From positions 124,001 through 188,000 of the forward strand of contig CASERQ010000001.1 in assembly GCA_949290395.1 (NCBI GenBank): 64,000 nucleotides of DNA. Direction: 5' to 3'. A program made the position numbers and the translations under genes. Of this stretch, positions 40,025 through 47,905 are shown piece after piece. Source of the DNA: an uncultured bacterium (GTDB taxonomy: Bacteria; Bacillota_I; Bacilli_A; RFN20; CAG-826). The first letter of the stretch is position 1; every line of letters starts with the position of its first letter. Under the pieces are notes generated by a model that did no database searches, had not been told where the DNA came from, and worked only from the letters and a program-made list of their open reading frames with translations.

Positions 40025-40622
40025 AGAAAGTCTTGTTTTATCAATAACCATGGCAGCTGATGCAATGTGTGTTGGCGCAAGCGATGGTATAAAAGAATAT
40101 AATATTAAAATAACAAAATGCTTAGTAATTGCTTTAGCTTTCGGCTTTGCTCAATTTTTAATGCCTTTAATAGGTTATTTTGTTGGCTTTGCTATTTATG
40201 AATACATAAAAGTAGCGATACCTTGGATTGCTTTCTCTGTTTTGCTTTTGCTTGGCGTTAAATCTATTTGGGAGGGTATTAAAAAGTTTAAGGAAAGAAA
40301 GAAACAAAAAGAAGATGAAGAAAAAGTAGGCGAAACAATTATTAAAGTAAAACCTTTTGAAATTTTTGTTCAAAGCATTGCAACCTCAATTGATGCGCTC
40401 TCAGTTGGCTTTTCACTAGTTGGCGTTTTAAATGTAATTTCAGAGGCAATTATTGTTTTTGTAATAATTGGCATAGTTACATTCTTATTAACATTTTTAA
40501 CTACCTTTTTTGGAAAACAAATTGGGAAATACGTTGAAAAATATGCCCCATTTATTAGTGGCTTAATTTTTGTTGCTCTAGCTATTAAGTTCTTAGTTGA
40601 TGCAATCAAGCTTATAATTTAA
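40014..40622 (+). CDS. mntP: Manganese efflux pump MntP family
   Basis: A 202-residue six-helix membrane protein of the MntP (DUF204) family, exporting Mn2+. Family motifs are the N-terminal ITMAADAMCVGASDG (about 11-25) and the repeated half ATSIDALSVGFSLVG (about 123-137), whose Asp residues are thought to bind metal. The lysine/glutamate-rich loop between halves is as expected. The start follows from the MSFLES... reading, although ATG 40014 lies in the right arm of a terminator-like hairpin and has no ribosome site. A DtxR/MntR-type palindrome at 39969 suggests metal control, as known for mntP genes elsewhere. Family call good; Mn specificity from family knowledge. Confidence 0.88.
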   Translation: MSFLESLVLSITMAADAMCVGASDGIKEYNIKITKCLVIALAFGFAQFLMPLIGYFVGFAIYEYIKVAIPWIAFSVLLLLGVKSIWEGIKKFKERKKQKEDEEKVGETIIKVKPFEIFVQSIATSIDALSVGFSLVGVLNVISEAIIVFVIIGIVTFLLTFLTTFFGKQIGKYVEKYAPFISGLIFVALAIKFLVDAIKLII

Positions 40623-40634
40623 TGAATGCAAAAT

Positions 40635-40657
40635 CCTTTATTATGATAAAATAAAGG
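40635..40657. promoter_or_regulatory. Inverted repeat over the -10 box of the 40662 gene
   Basis: CCTTTATT (40635-40642), 7-base centre, AATAAAGG (40650-40657). TGATAAAAT (extended -10; TAAAAT at 40647-40652) lies within, and the ATG is 9 bases after it with no ribosome site. Preceding TGCAAAATCC resembles the dispersed TGCAAAA element. Confidence 0.45.
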
Positions 40658-40661
40658 CGTA

Positions 40662-41621
40662 ATGAATAAAGATAAAAACGTACCATTTACACTTGAAGAA
40701 GAGAAAAAACTTGCAAAACCACGCTATTTAGCAAATTTTTTTCCTCTCTTTTTGATACTTGGATTCTTTATGGGGTTTGGTGGTTTTGTAGTTTTATTAA
40801 TTGGTCTTGTTCAGATAGAAGAAAATTTAATCTTAGTTTATATAGGTTCGCCTCTTCTTGTGGTTGGAATCTTTTTGTTTGTGCTAGCTTTTTTAACACA
40901 AAGCATTAATAAAAAAGTATATGAAAAAATGTGTTATCGACTATTAAAAGATAATTTTAAAAACTGTGATATTACTCTTTTAGATTTTTCAAAAAAGAGA
41001 AATACTTTTTTGAAGGACGCAAACATAATTAATGTAAAAGTCGACAGTCTAAATAAAGAGAACTTTTTACTTAAAAAGGTAAATACTGAAATTGAAGTTT
41101 ATAACGTCGAAAAATCTACAGCGCAAGAGACAAGTCAAAGTTTTTTAAATGATTTATTCACTGTGTCAAGTAATGCTGTGGTTGGGGAAAAGAAACTGGA
41201 TCTCTCTCTTAGCTTTAAAGGTGTAGTCCTTAAAGTTTGTAAGACAAAATTTAATTTATCTAATCCGATTGAGATTAGAACTCATTCGGCTAATTTTGGT
41301 GCATCAATGAATTTTGACGAGAGCAATCTTTTAAAGTTAAAAGATTACTTTGGAAAATTGTTTGATGTTTACGTTGCAAGAGACAGATTCTATGAATTAC
41401 TCACTGAAGAGTTAAAAGAAGCTTTAATTAAGTTTTCTAACACTAAGTTATCTCTGCTTTTAATTATCAAAAATTCTGAGGCTTATATATTGATTAAAGA
41501 TTTAAGTGTCGCTCCTCATACTTTATTAAGAAGAGATGATAAAAAAATATACGAAGCTTTCTCAAAATATTCCCATATTTATTTTTTAATAGATCAAATT
41601 ATTGATAGTTTAATTAGTTAA
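40662..41621 (+). CDS. DUF3137-like membrane protein, first of a tandem pair
   Basis: A 319-residue protein with two N-terminal membrane helices (about 27-52 and 60-83) and a long soluble part. The next gene has the same layout, so the pair looks like an old tandem duplication, though the two have diverged strongly. Similarity to DUF3137 is weaker here than in the neighbour. Possible hallmarks are the block LSLSFKGVVLKVCK (about 180-193) and the order helix pair, soluble beta/alpha domain, C-terminal LSVAPHTLLR. Function unknown. It starts from a leaderless-type promoter and is 2 bases from the next gene, so they are co-transcribed. Confidence 0.55.
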   Translation: MNKDKNVPFTLEEEKKLAKPRYLANFFPLFLILGFFMGFGGFVVLLIGLVQIEENLILVYIGSPLLVVGIFLFVLAFLTQSINKKVYEKMCYRLLKDNFKNCDITLLDFSKKRNTFLKDANIINVKVDSLNKENFLLKKVNTEIEVYNVEKSTAQETSQSFLNDLFTVSSNAVVGEKKLDLSLSFKGVVLKVCKTKFNLSNPIEIRTHSANFGASMNFDESNLLKLKDYFGKLFDVYVARDRFYELLTEELKEALIKFSNTKLSLLLIIKNSEAYILIKDLSVAPHTLLRRDDKKIYEAFSKYSHIYFLIDQIIDSLIS

Positions 41622-41623
41622 TT

Positions 41624-42628
41624 ATGAAAAAGATTTATACTAAAGAAGAGATTGATGCTTTACCTGATTCATTTAAACTTTCAAATGGCACAAAAATTTT
41701 AATTGTTTTTATGATTGTTCTTTTTGTGCTTGGTTTAAGTGGAATAGTTGTTGGGTCAATTTTTATCGCTTTATATGGCGCAGTAGAATGGGTAATTCTT
41801 ATTACTTTCGCTGTGATGGGTTTGATTTTTTCTTTAATGTCTCCAATTTTTGTTAATGTAGATAAAAGTAAAAACAAAAAAATAAAGATTGAATTGATAC
41901 ATCAAGCATTAAATGAAGTTTTTAATGGCAAAGTTATTTATGACCCAATAAGTAGAATAAATTCTGCTTTTTTAAAAGAGACTGATATTTGTCCTTTTTT
42001 AGTTAAAGGAAGTGGTGAAAAAATAATCGTCCAAAAGGGAAAGCAAAGCGTTTCAATATTGGAAATTGAAAGTCTTTCCAATATGGATGATCTTATTAGT
42101 TTTCTTTTAGCCGCTCCAGAACTTGGTGTTGTTGGTTCAGCTTTTTTAGGAACAGCCAGTTTGATTAGTAAGATTGCTGATAAAAGTATTGCTAGTTCTA
42201 AGTTTAAAGGAACTGTGATGGTTTTCCCTAACTTGAGCAAAAAAATTAATAGTATTGTAGAAGTGAGAAGTAAAAAGTTCTTAACCCCACTTTCTAGCTT
42301 GTTAAATTCTAAAGATAAATTTGAGACTGAATCGATAAAGGTTAACGAAAAATACAATTTTTATGCAACGAATCCTCAAGATGGTTTTGAAATTATTAAG
42401 CCGACAATGATTGAAGTGATTGATAAAGTAGATGAAACTTTAAAGAATGGATTTGTAATGGTTTTTAAAGAAGACTATATGATTATTGGGTTTAGTGAAA
42501 AGAAAATAATCATTAAAGATTTAATTAAAAACAATAATGTGATGGCTAAAAAAGCCTATTACGATGTTAAAAATTCACTTAATAAATATGAAAATATAGT
42601 TGATTTATTTACTTATTTATTCAAATAA
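41624..42628 (+). CDS. DUF3137-like membrane protein, second of a tandem pair
   Basis: A 334-residue protein with two N-terminal helices (about 24-50 and 53-76), then a soluble part. The stretch SKFKGTVMVFPNL (about 190-202), KDKFETESIKVNEKYNFYATNP (about 229-250, shown in part) and IIKPTMIEVIDKVDE, then a hydrophobic VMVFKEDYMIIGF, follow the DUF3137 pattern (FKGr...fEkeFkVy...iLtp.mme.l). Members often occur near LemA proteins; no lemA is here. Function unknown. It is translated just after its tandem neighbour. The ECF/ABC locus follows after an operator-rich gap. Confidence 0.6.
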   Translation: MKKIYTKEEIDALPDSFKLSNGTKILIVFMIVLFVLGLSGIVVGSIFIALYGAVEWVILITFAVMGLIFSLMSPIFVNVDKSKNKKIKIELIHQALNEVFNGKVIYDPISRINSAFLKETDICPFLVKGSGEKIIVQKGKQSVSILEIESLSNMDDLISFLLAAPELGVVGSAFLGTASLISKIADKSIASSKFKGTVMVFPNLSKKINSIVEVRSKKFLTPLSSLLNSKDKFETESIKVNEKYNFYATNPQDGFEIIKPTMIEVIDKVDETLKNGFVMVFKEDYMIIGFSEKKIIIKDLIKNNNVMAKKAYYDVKNSLNKYENIVDLFTYLFK

Positions 42629-42629
42629 A

Positions 42630-42660
42630 CCTGCAAAAGTTCAATTAATTTTAATTTTTG
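42630..42660 (+). repeat. Dispersed intergenic element, copy 3
   Basis: CCTGCAAAAGTTCAATTA directly after the stop of the DUF3137-like gene, a shorter-C version of the copies at 6405 and 36433, followed by T-rich sequence. Confidence 0.35.
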
Positions 42661-42691
42661 TTCGTTTTAAACGCTTTAAGTGGTTAATATA

Positions 42692-42707
42692 GTTAGTTAG
42701 TACTAAT
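42692..42707. promoter_or_regulatory. Metalloregulator-type palindrome, ECF locus site 1
   Basis: GTTAGT-TAGT-ACTAAT matches GTTAGT-N4-ACTAA(C/T). Next to it, GTTTGA-CTTA-ACTAAC (42712-42727) is a weaker copy with a damaged left half. They lie 60-75 bases before the first gene of the ABC/ECF operon. Confidence 0.6.
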
Positions 42708-42747
42708 TTTAGTTTGACTTAACTAACTACTTTTAATATGATTATAA

Positions 42748-42763
42748 GTTAGTGAATACTAAT
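42748..42763. promoter_or_regulatory. Metalloregulator-type palindrome, ECF locus site 2
   Basis: GTTAGT-GAAT-ACTAAT, same form as site 1, ending 4 bases before the ATG at 42768 and overlapping any -10 there. A repressor bound here would block transcription. Confidence 0.6.
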
Positions 42764-42767
42764 TTAT

Positions 42768-43112
42768 ATGAATTTAAGCAAAGAGAAAGAAATTGAAGTT
42801 GTCGAACTAATGATTAGGAAGTTCTGTAAAAAGAAACACAAACACAAAAAGGGAGAGTTATGCCCTGAATGTGTAGAACTTTTAGAATACGTAAAATACC
42901 GCAGATCTTTGTGTCCTTGGAAAACTAATAAACCATTTTGTTCTAATTGCAAGATTCATTGTTATAAACCTGAAATGAGAGAAAAGATTAGAGAAGTCAT
43001 GAGATTTAGTGGTCCAAGAATGATTTTTACTAATCCAATTTTAGCTATTTCTCATGTTATTGAAACAAAAAGAGAAAAAAGCAAACTTTCAAGAAAAGAG
43101 GGCAAAAAGTGA
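42768..43112 (+). CDS. YgbA_NO-type (nitrous oxide-stimulated promoter) family protein
   Basis: A 114-residue Cys/His-rich protein. It has the family pattern: VELMIRKFCKKKH, ELCPECVELLEYVKYRRSLCP, CSNCKIHCYKPEMREKIREVMRFSGPRM and a hydrophobic ISHV end. The spaced CxxC/CP/CxxCxxHC sets suggest bound metal, probably zinc or an iron-sulfur centre. The family was named from an E. coli gene induced by nitrogen oxides; its molecular role is not established. Here it heads the operon of two ABC half-transporters and an ECF transporter and has metalloregulator-type operators at its promoter, so a metal or nitrosative stress link is plausible. Confidence 0.75.
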   Translation: MNLSKEKEIEVVELMIRKFCKKKHKHKKGELCPECVELLEYVKYRRSLCPWKTNKPFCSNCKIHCYKPEMREKIREVMRFSGPRMIFTNPILAISHVIETKREKSKLSRKEGKK

Positions 43113-44857
43113 TAGATATTGAACTATTTAAACTTATAGGAAAGAACAAAAAATATATTTTTATAGTTGTACTTTTAATGGTATTGTCTTTAGCTTTTAC
43201 TTTGGGAATAACATCAACAATTTGTGCAACGCTATATGTTGCTTTAAATAATCTTGAAAGTATTAATTATCTTTATCTTGCTATTGCTGCAATAGTTTTT
43301 TTAGATGGTAAATTTTTAATTACATATATTGTTGGAAAATTAAAAGACAAAATTGGTAGAGAAGTTAAAAAAGATATAAGAAGTAGAACTTATAACAAGA
43401 TTCTTAAACTTGGAACAAGGAGTCATGGGGACGTCAAGTTAGCTGGGTTGACTCAGATTTCTGTTGAAGGAATTGAACAACTCGACCTTTATTATTCAAT
43501 TTATTTACCACAATTTTTTTATTCTCTTTTAGCTCCAATTATCCTATTTATTTTAACTTCCTTTATTTCTTTTAATGTTTCAATTGTTTTACTTTGTTGT
43601 GTTCCTTTAATTCCAATATCAATAGTTTTGGTCAGCAAATACGCTAAAAAAATATTTGCAAAATATTGGGGAAAATATATTTCAATGGGCGATAGTTTTT
43701 TAGATACAATCCAAGGTCTTAAAGAATTAAAACTTTATAAAGCTGATGAGGCTTACGAAAAGAAGATGCTTGATAAAAGTGAAGAATTTAGAAAAATTAC
43801 AATGAAAGTTTTAATCATGCAACTTGCTTCAACAACTATTATGGATCTTGTTGCTTTTGGTGGGGCTGGAATTGGTGTATCAATTGCGTTGAGTGAAGCT
43901 ATTAATGGAACTTTAACTCCTATTTCCGCTTTATTTTTAATGCTAATTGCTGTTGAATTTTTCTTGCCTTTAAGAAGTTTAGGAAGTGCATTCCATGTTG
44001 CGATGAATGGAGTAAGTGCTGGTAAAAAAATCATGACTTTATTAAAAGAAAAAGAAACTTCTTGGGGTGATAAAGCTTTTGAAGGCGGAGATATTGCCTT
44101 TAAAAATGTTTCTTTTAAATACGAAGATGGTAATAAATTTGTGCTTTCAAATGTTAATTTGAACTTTGAGTCAAACAAATTTACAGCAATCGTTGGGGTT
44201 TCTGGAAGTGGCAAATCCACAATTGTAAGTTTACTTACAAGACAGAACTTAGAGACAAGTGGTGAAGTATTAGCGAATAATCATAAAATTGAAGATTATT
44301 CTAGAGAATCCTTTTATAAAAATTTTGTTGTGTTAAGTTCCAATACTTATGTTTTTAACGACACCATCAGAAATAATTTTAAAATGGCTAATGAAAATGT
44401 AAGCGATGAAGAAATAATTAAAGCTTTAAAAGAAGTGAAACTTGAAAACTTAGTTAGCCAAGAAAAAGGACTAGACAGCATTATTAATGAAGATGCAAAC
44501 AATATATCCGGAGGAGAAAAGCAGAGACTTGCTTTAGCGATAAATTTAACGCAAGAAAAGAAAATTTATATTTTTGATGAAGCAACTTCAAACATCGATA
44601 TTGAAAGTGAGGCCATCATTATGAAAAAAGTTGGCGAACTTTCAAAAGATCATACTGTAATTTTGATTTCACATCGTTTAGAAAATGTTAAAAATGCCGA
44701 TAAAATTTACTTTCTTGAAAATGGAAGAATTATTGAGGAAGGCAATCATAAAAAATTAATTAACCAAAATGGTGCATATTCTAAACTTTATAAAACCCAA
44801 AAAGATTTAGAAAACGCTTATAAAGATATTCATGAGGTATTAACTTATGCAAAATAG
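43109..44857 (+). CDS. ABC transporter half (exporter fold), first of a pair, SiaD/CydD-like
   Basis: A 582-residue half-transporter: six membrane helices (about 1-300) then an ATPase. Walker A GVSGSGKSTIV (about 365-375), ABC signature ISGGEKQRL (about 467-475), Walker B IFDEATSNID (about 487-496) and the H-loop SHRLENV are intact. Start is GTG 43109 overlapping the previous stop (GTGA). With the next gene it makes a heterodimer, followed directly by a complete ECF transporter. Automatic pipelines might call it CydD (thiol exporter), but no cydAB is seen. In Streptococcus siaDE precede siaFGH in a heme operon, a better match to this gene order. Some exporter-fold pairs import siderophores. 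Confidence 0.8.
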   Translation: MIDIELFKLIGKNKKYIFIVVLLMVLSLAFTLGITSTICATLYVALNNLESINYLYLAIAAIVFLDGKFLITYIVGKLKDKIGREVKKDIRSRTYNKILKLGTRSHGDVKLAGLTQISVEGIEQLDLYYSIYLPQFFYSLLAPIILFILTSFISFNVSIVLLCCVPLIPISIVLVSKYAKKIFAKYWGKYISMGDSFLDTIQGLKELKLYKADEAYEKKMLDKSEEFRKITMKVLIMQLASTTIMDLVAFGGAGIGVSIALSEAINGTLTPISALFLMLIAVEFFLPLRSLGSAFHVAMNGVSAGKKIMTLLKEKETSWGDKAFEGGDIAFKNVSFKYEDGNKFVLSNVNLNFESNKFTAIVGVSGSGKSTIVSLLTRQNLETSGEVLANNHKIEDYSRESFYKNFVVLSSNTYVFNDTIRNNFKMANENVSDEEIIKALKEVKLENLVSQEKGLDSIINEDANNISGGEKQRLALAINLTQEKKIYIFDEATSNIDIESEAIIMKKVGELSKDHTVILISHRLENVKNADKIYFLENGRIIEEGNHKKLINQNGAYSKLYKTQKDLENAYKDIHEVLTYAK

Positions 44858-46532
44858 TTTAAAAAGAGGTGGTCTTTTAATAATTGCCAAACTTATATCT
44901 TTATTAGGTGGTTTTGGAGTAGTAATTATTCTTGCAGTACTTAATGGATATCTTGGTTTTATTAGTTCAATGTCTGTAACTCTTTTTGGAGCTCTTGGCA
45001 TTGCTAAGTTACTTGGCGCCGATATTGCTATGAGTTATGAAGTAATTATTACTTTAGTAGTTCTATCGGGGGTTTTAAGAGGTGTATTGCGTTATTTTGA
45101 ACAATATTCTAATCATTATATTGCTTTCAAACTTTTAGAGATTATTAGGGTGAAAGTCTTTCATAAACTCAGAGAACTTGTTCCTGCAAAATTAGAAGGA
45201 AAACAAAAGGGCGATTTAATCTCGATGCTTACGGCAGGCATAGAAACTTTAGAGGTTTTTTACGCTCATACAATTTCACCATCTTTAATAGCTTTTTTAG
45301 TTTCGTTAACTGTAATTTTATTTGTTGGATTTTTCTCAAGCTGGTATTTGGCTTTATTAGCCTTTCTTGGATATGTAATAGTTGGTATTATCCTCCCATT
45401 ATTCTTTTTTAAAGTAGTTAAAAAAGAAGGCAGAGAATATAGAAAATCGCTTGCTGATTTTAATTCGTATTTTCTAGATTCGATTAAAGGAATTAAAGAG
45501 ATTGTCTTTCATAATAATGAAATAGAAAGGGAAGAAAAAGTTTCTCAAAAAAGTGAAAACCTTCTAAAAACTACAAAAAATATTAAAAACAAAGTTTCAG
45601 CTTCTAGCGCAATTACAGATTTAACTGTTACTTTATTTATCCTTTTATCTTTAATTTTAGGTGTTGTTCTTTATGTTAATGAACTTCTTGAATTTGGATC
45701 AATGCTTGTTGGTGTTGTTGCAATTTTTGGAAGTTTTGGGCCTGTTCTTGCTTTAGCTAACCTTCCATCAAACTTAACACAAACTTTTGCTAGCGGAGAT
45801 AGAGTTTTAGATTTACTTGAAGAAGAACCTCTAGTCTTAGAAATTAAAGACAAAAATGATATTACCTTTAATAGTCTTGAGGTTAAAAATTTAAGTTTTG
45901 GCTATAACAACAATGATCCTATTTTAGAGAATGTTAATTTTTCTGTTAAAAAAGGAGAAATTGTTGGAATTGTGGGGCCTAGTGGAAGTGGGAAATCAAC
46001 GATTTTAAATCTCTTGCTTAGAGTCTATCAAAAAAATAGTGGCGAAATACTTTTTGATGGGCAAGAAATTGAAGAGATTAATAGTAAATCTTTGTTAGAG
46101 AACGTCACTCTTGTTAGTCAATCTACTTATTTATTTAACGAATCAATAATGGAAAATATTAAAGTTTCAAAATTAAATGCAACTTCTAAAGAAGTTGTTG
46201 AAGCTACGAGTAAAGCAAATATTCATTCTTATATCGAATCACTAGAAAATGGATATAAAACCGAAGTCAAAGTAATGGGTGATAATCTTTCAAGTGGGGA
46301 AAAACAAAGAATTGGAATCTCTAGAGCATTTTTAAAGAACTCCCCTTTAATTCTTTTAGATGAACCAACAAGCAATGTTGATTCAATGAATGAAGGAATT
46401 ATTCTTAGTTCCATTAAGGAAGCAAAAAAAGATCACGCTATAATCCTTGTTTCCCATAGGGAATCAACAATGGCGATAGCAGATAGAATTTATAGATTTG
46501 ATAAAAAAACACTTAGCGAGGTGAAAAAATGA
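44847..46532 (+). CDS. ABC transporter half (exporter fold), second of a pair, SiaE/CydC-like
   Basis: A 561-residue half-transporter overlapping the first by 11 bases. Six helices fill about 1-310. The ATPase has Walker A GPSGSGKSTILNLL (about 377-390), signature LSSGEKQRIGIS (about 478-489), Walker B ILLDEPTSNVD (about 499-509) and H-loop SHRESTMA. A slightly changed H-loop neighbour (SHRES) is unremarkable. The ATPase looks competent, so the pair is a two-site heterodimer. The S component follows after a 4-base overlap (ATGA), so translation is coupled. Substrate unknown; see the first half for alternatives. Confidence 0.8.
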   Translation: MQNSLKRGGLLIIAKLISLLGGFGVVIILAVLNGYLGFISSMSVTLFGALGIAKLLGADIAMSYEVIITLVVLSGVLRGVLRYFEQYSNHYIAFKLLEIIRVKVFHKLRELVPAKLEGKQKGDLISMLTAGIETLEVFYAHTISPSLIAFLVSLTVILFVGFFSSWYLALLAFLGYVIVGIILPLFFFKVVKKEGREYRKSLADFNSYFLDSIKGIKEIVFHNNEIEREEKVSQKSENLLKTTKNIKNKVSASSAITDLTVTLFILLSLILGVVLYVNELLEFGSMLVGVVAIFGSFGPVLALANLPSNLTQTFASGDRVLDLLEEEPLVLEIKDKNDITFNSLEVKNLSFGYNNNDPILENVNFSVKKGEIVGIVGPSGSGKSTILNLLLRVYQKNSGEILFDGQEIEEINSKSLLENVTLVSQSTYLFNESIMENIKVSKLNATSKEVVEATSKANIHSYIESLENGYKTEVKVMGDNLSSGEKQRIGISRAFLKNSPLILLDEPTSNVDSMNEGIILSSIKEAKKDHAIILVSHRESTMAIADRIYRFDKKTLSEVKK

Positions 46533-47227
46533 GCGAACAAGAGAAGAACATTGAAGAACTAATTGCCGATCTTGATAGTAATCAAAAAGTCGAAATTAAA
46601 GAGGAACCAAAAAAACTCAAAAAGAAAGCAGCAAAACAATCTAAAGTAGAAGACGAAAACAAGATTTTTCAAAAATATAAAATCAAAGATATTGTCTTTC
46701 TTGCAATAATTTCGGCAATCATGCTTTTAACTGGTGCGTTTATGCCACTTGTCTCTAATATTCCTATTTTTGGAATTATTGAAATTTGCCTTGGTTTACA
46801 ATTTTCACTTTTTCCAGCAATTGGAATGATGAAGGTTAGAAAGCCTGGAGCCTTATTATTTATGGCTTTTTTCAGTGGCATTGTCTTAATTTTCATGAAT
46901 ACAATCATGTTCTTTTGCTTACTTTTGTGCGCACTAATTTGTGAAGTTTTAGTTCTTGTTATTTTTAGAGGTTATAAATCAAACCTTGCTAGTTGGCTTG
47001 CTGGAACTTTATATATGCCTCTTACTCTCCCTTTCCTCTATGTTTGGTATTCGTTCTTCTATACATTTACTGGTGAAGAAGGCGAAGCAGTGAGTGCATT
47101 TATTGGTAGTGATCCATGGATGGCTGTTGGGATGAGCGTTGCTGTAGTTTGTTTATGCGCACTAGGATCTTTGGGTGGCGTTTTAATAGCAAAAGAATTA
47201 AAGAAAGCTGGAGTAATAAAGAAGTAA
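46529..47227 (+). CDS. ECF transporter S component, MptD/Trep_Strep-like
   Basis: A 232-residue membrane protein with a charged N-terminal tail (residues 1-50, Lys/Glu rich) and six helices between about 53 and 225. The pattern FLAIISAIMLLTGAFMPLV, IFGIIEICLGLQFSLFPAIGM and LFMAFFSGIVLIFMNT follows the Trep_Strep/MptD S-component family rather than a biotin, riboflavin or thiamine type. S components bind the substrate and toggle in the membrane with the T and A modules. It is followed at once by T and A genes. In S. pyogenes this family member (SiaF, as I recall) belongs to an ECF heme importer. Substrate here is inferred, not shown. Confidence 0.8.
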   Translation: MSEQEKNIEELIADLDSNQKVEIKEEPKKLKKKAAKQSKVEDENKIFQKYKIKDIVFLAIISAIMLLTGAFMPLVSNIPIFGIIEICLGLQFSLFPAIGMMKVRKPGALLFMAFFSGIVLIFMNTIMFFCLLLCALICEVLVLVIFRGYKSNLASWLAGTLYMPLTLPFLYVWYSFFYTFTGEEGEAVSAFIGSDPWMAVGMSVAVVCLCALGSLGGVLIAKELKKAGVIKK

Positions 47228-47905
47228 ATGGACTTTTTAAGATATAAATATAATAATTTATATCCAGTTTTTGCGATCTTTTCTGGATTATTAATATGTA
47301 TTTTTGCACTCGTTTATGCAAATCACGTTGAGTGTTTATACTTTTTAATATCAGTTTATTTGTTTTCGTTTTTCTTTATTGATTATAAGAAGTGTATAAA
47401 GGTTTTACTTTTTAGTTTTGTGCTAGGTGCAATATTTTTTGTGGTTGCCTTTTTAGTTTCTGGCGTCTATGAACAAGGCATTTTTATGGTAAATAGAATA
47501 TTGGCTTTTTCGATTGGAATGCTACCTGGCGTTAGTATAGGCGCAGAAAGACTTGCAAGAAATTTATCTAGCTTAAGAGCCCCAAGATCATTAACTATTG
47601 GCATGTTAATTGCTTTTTCTTTTATGCCAATACTTGCTAAAGAAGTAAAAAGAGTAAAGGAAGCAATGAAGACTAGAGGTAGTTTTAACTTTTTAAATCC
47701 TAAAATTATATATCGCGCTTTTTTAATTCCTTTTATAACAAGAATTGTCGATATCAGCGATACCTTATCTTTAAGCATTGAAACAAGAGGTTTTTCTTTA
47801 GAAGATAAAAATTACACTGTTTATAAAAAGGAACATTTAAGAATTTTTGATTTTATTTACTTTGTAGGAATAGTTTTAGCAATGGTTTTGGTGATTGTTT
47901 TATGA
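47228..47905 (+). CDS. ECF transporter T component
   Basis: A 225-residue membrane protein of the EcfT (CbiQ-like) family. Five or so helices: the first pair at about 12-60, then about 65-110 and 200-222. The coupling helices carry the sequence SFMPILAKEVKRVKEAMKTRGSF (about 135-157), which has the Ala/Arg-Gly pattern that docks on the ATPases. It starts immediately after the S component stop (no gap) and overlaps the A gene by ATGA. Dedicated T genes next to one S component suggest a group I ECF unit, not a shared module. Confidence 0.87.
   Translation: MDFLRYKYNNLYPVFAIFSGLLICIFALVYANHVECLYFLISVYLFSFFFIDYKKCIKVLLFSFVLGAIFFVVAFLVSGVYEQGIFMVNRILAFSIGMLPGVSIGAERLARNLSSLRAPRSLTIGMLIAFSFMPILAKEVKRVKEAMKTRGSFNFLNPKIIYRAFLIPFITRIVDISDTLSLSIETRGFSLEDKNYTVYKKEHLRIFDFIYFVGIVLAMVLVIVL

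Noticed and set aside
42664-42682. TTTTAAACGCTTTAAG as a possible cre site
   Set aside because: Two mismatches to the consensus, including key positions, so not called.
43109-46532. CydDC thiol exporter as the call for the ABC pair
   Set aside because: No cydAB, and the pair is linked to an ECF unit. Gene order favours SiaDE-like, though CydDC cannot be excluded from sequence alone.
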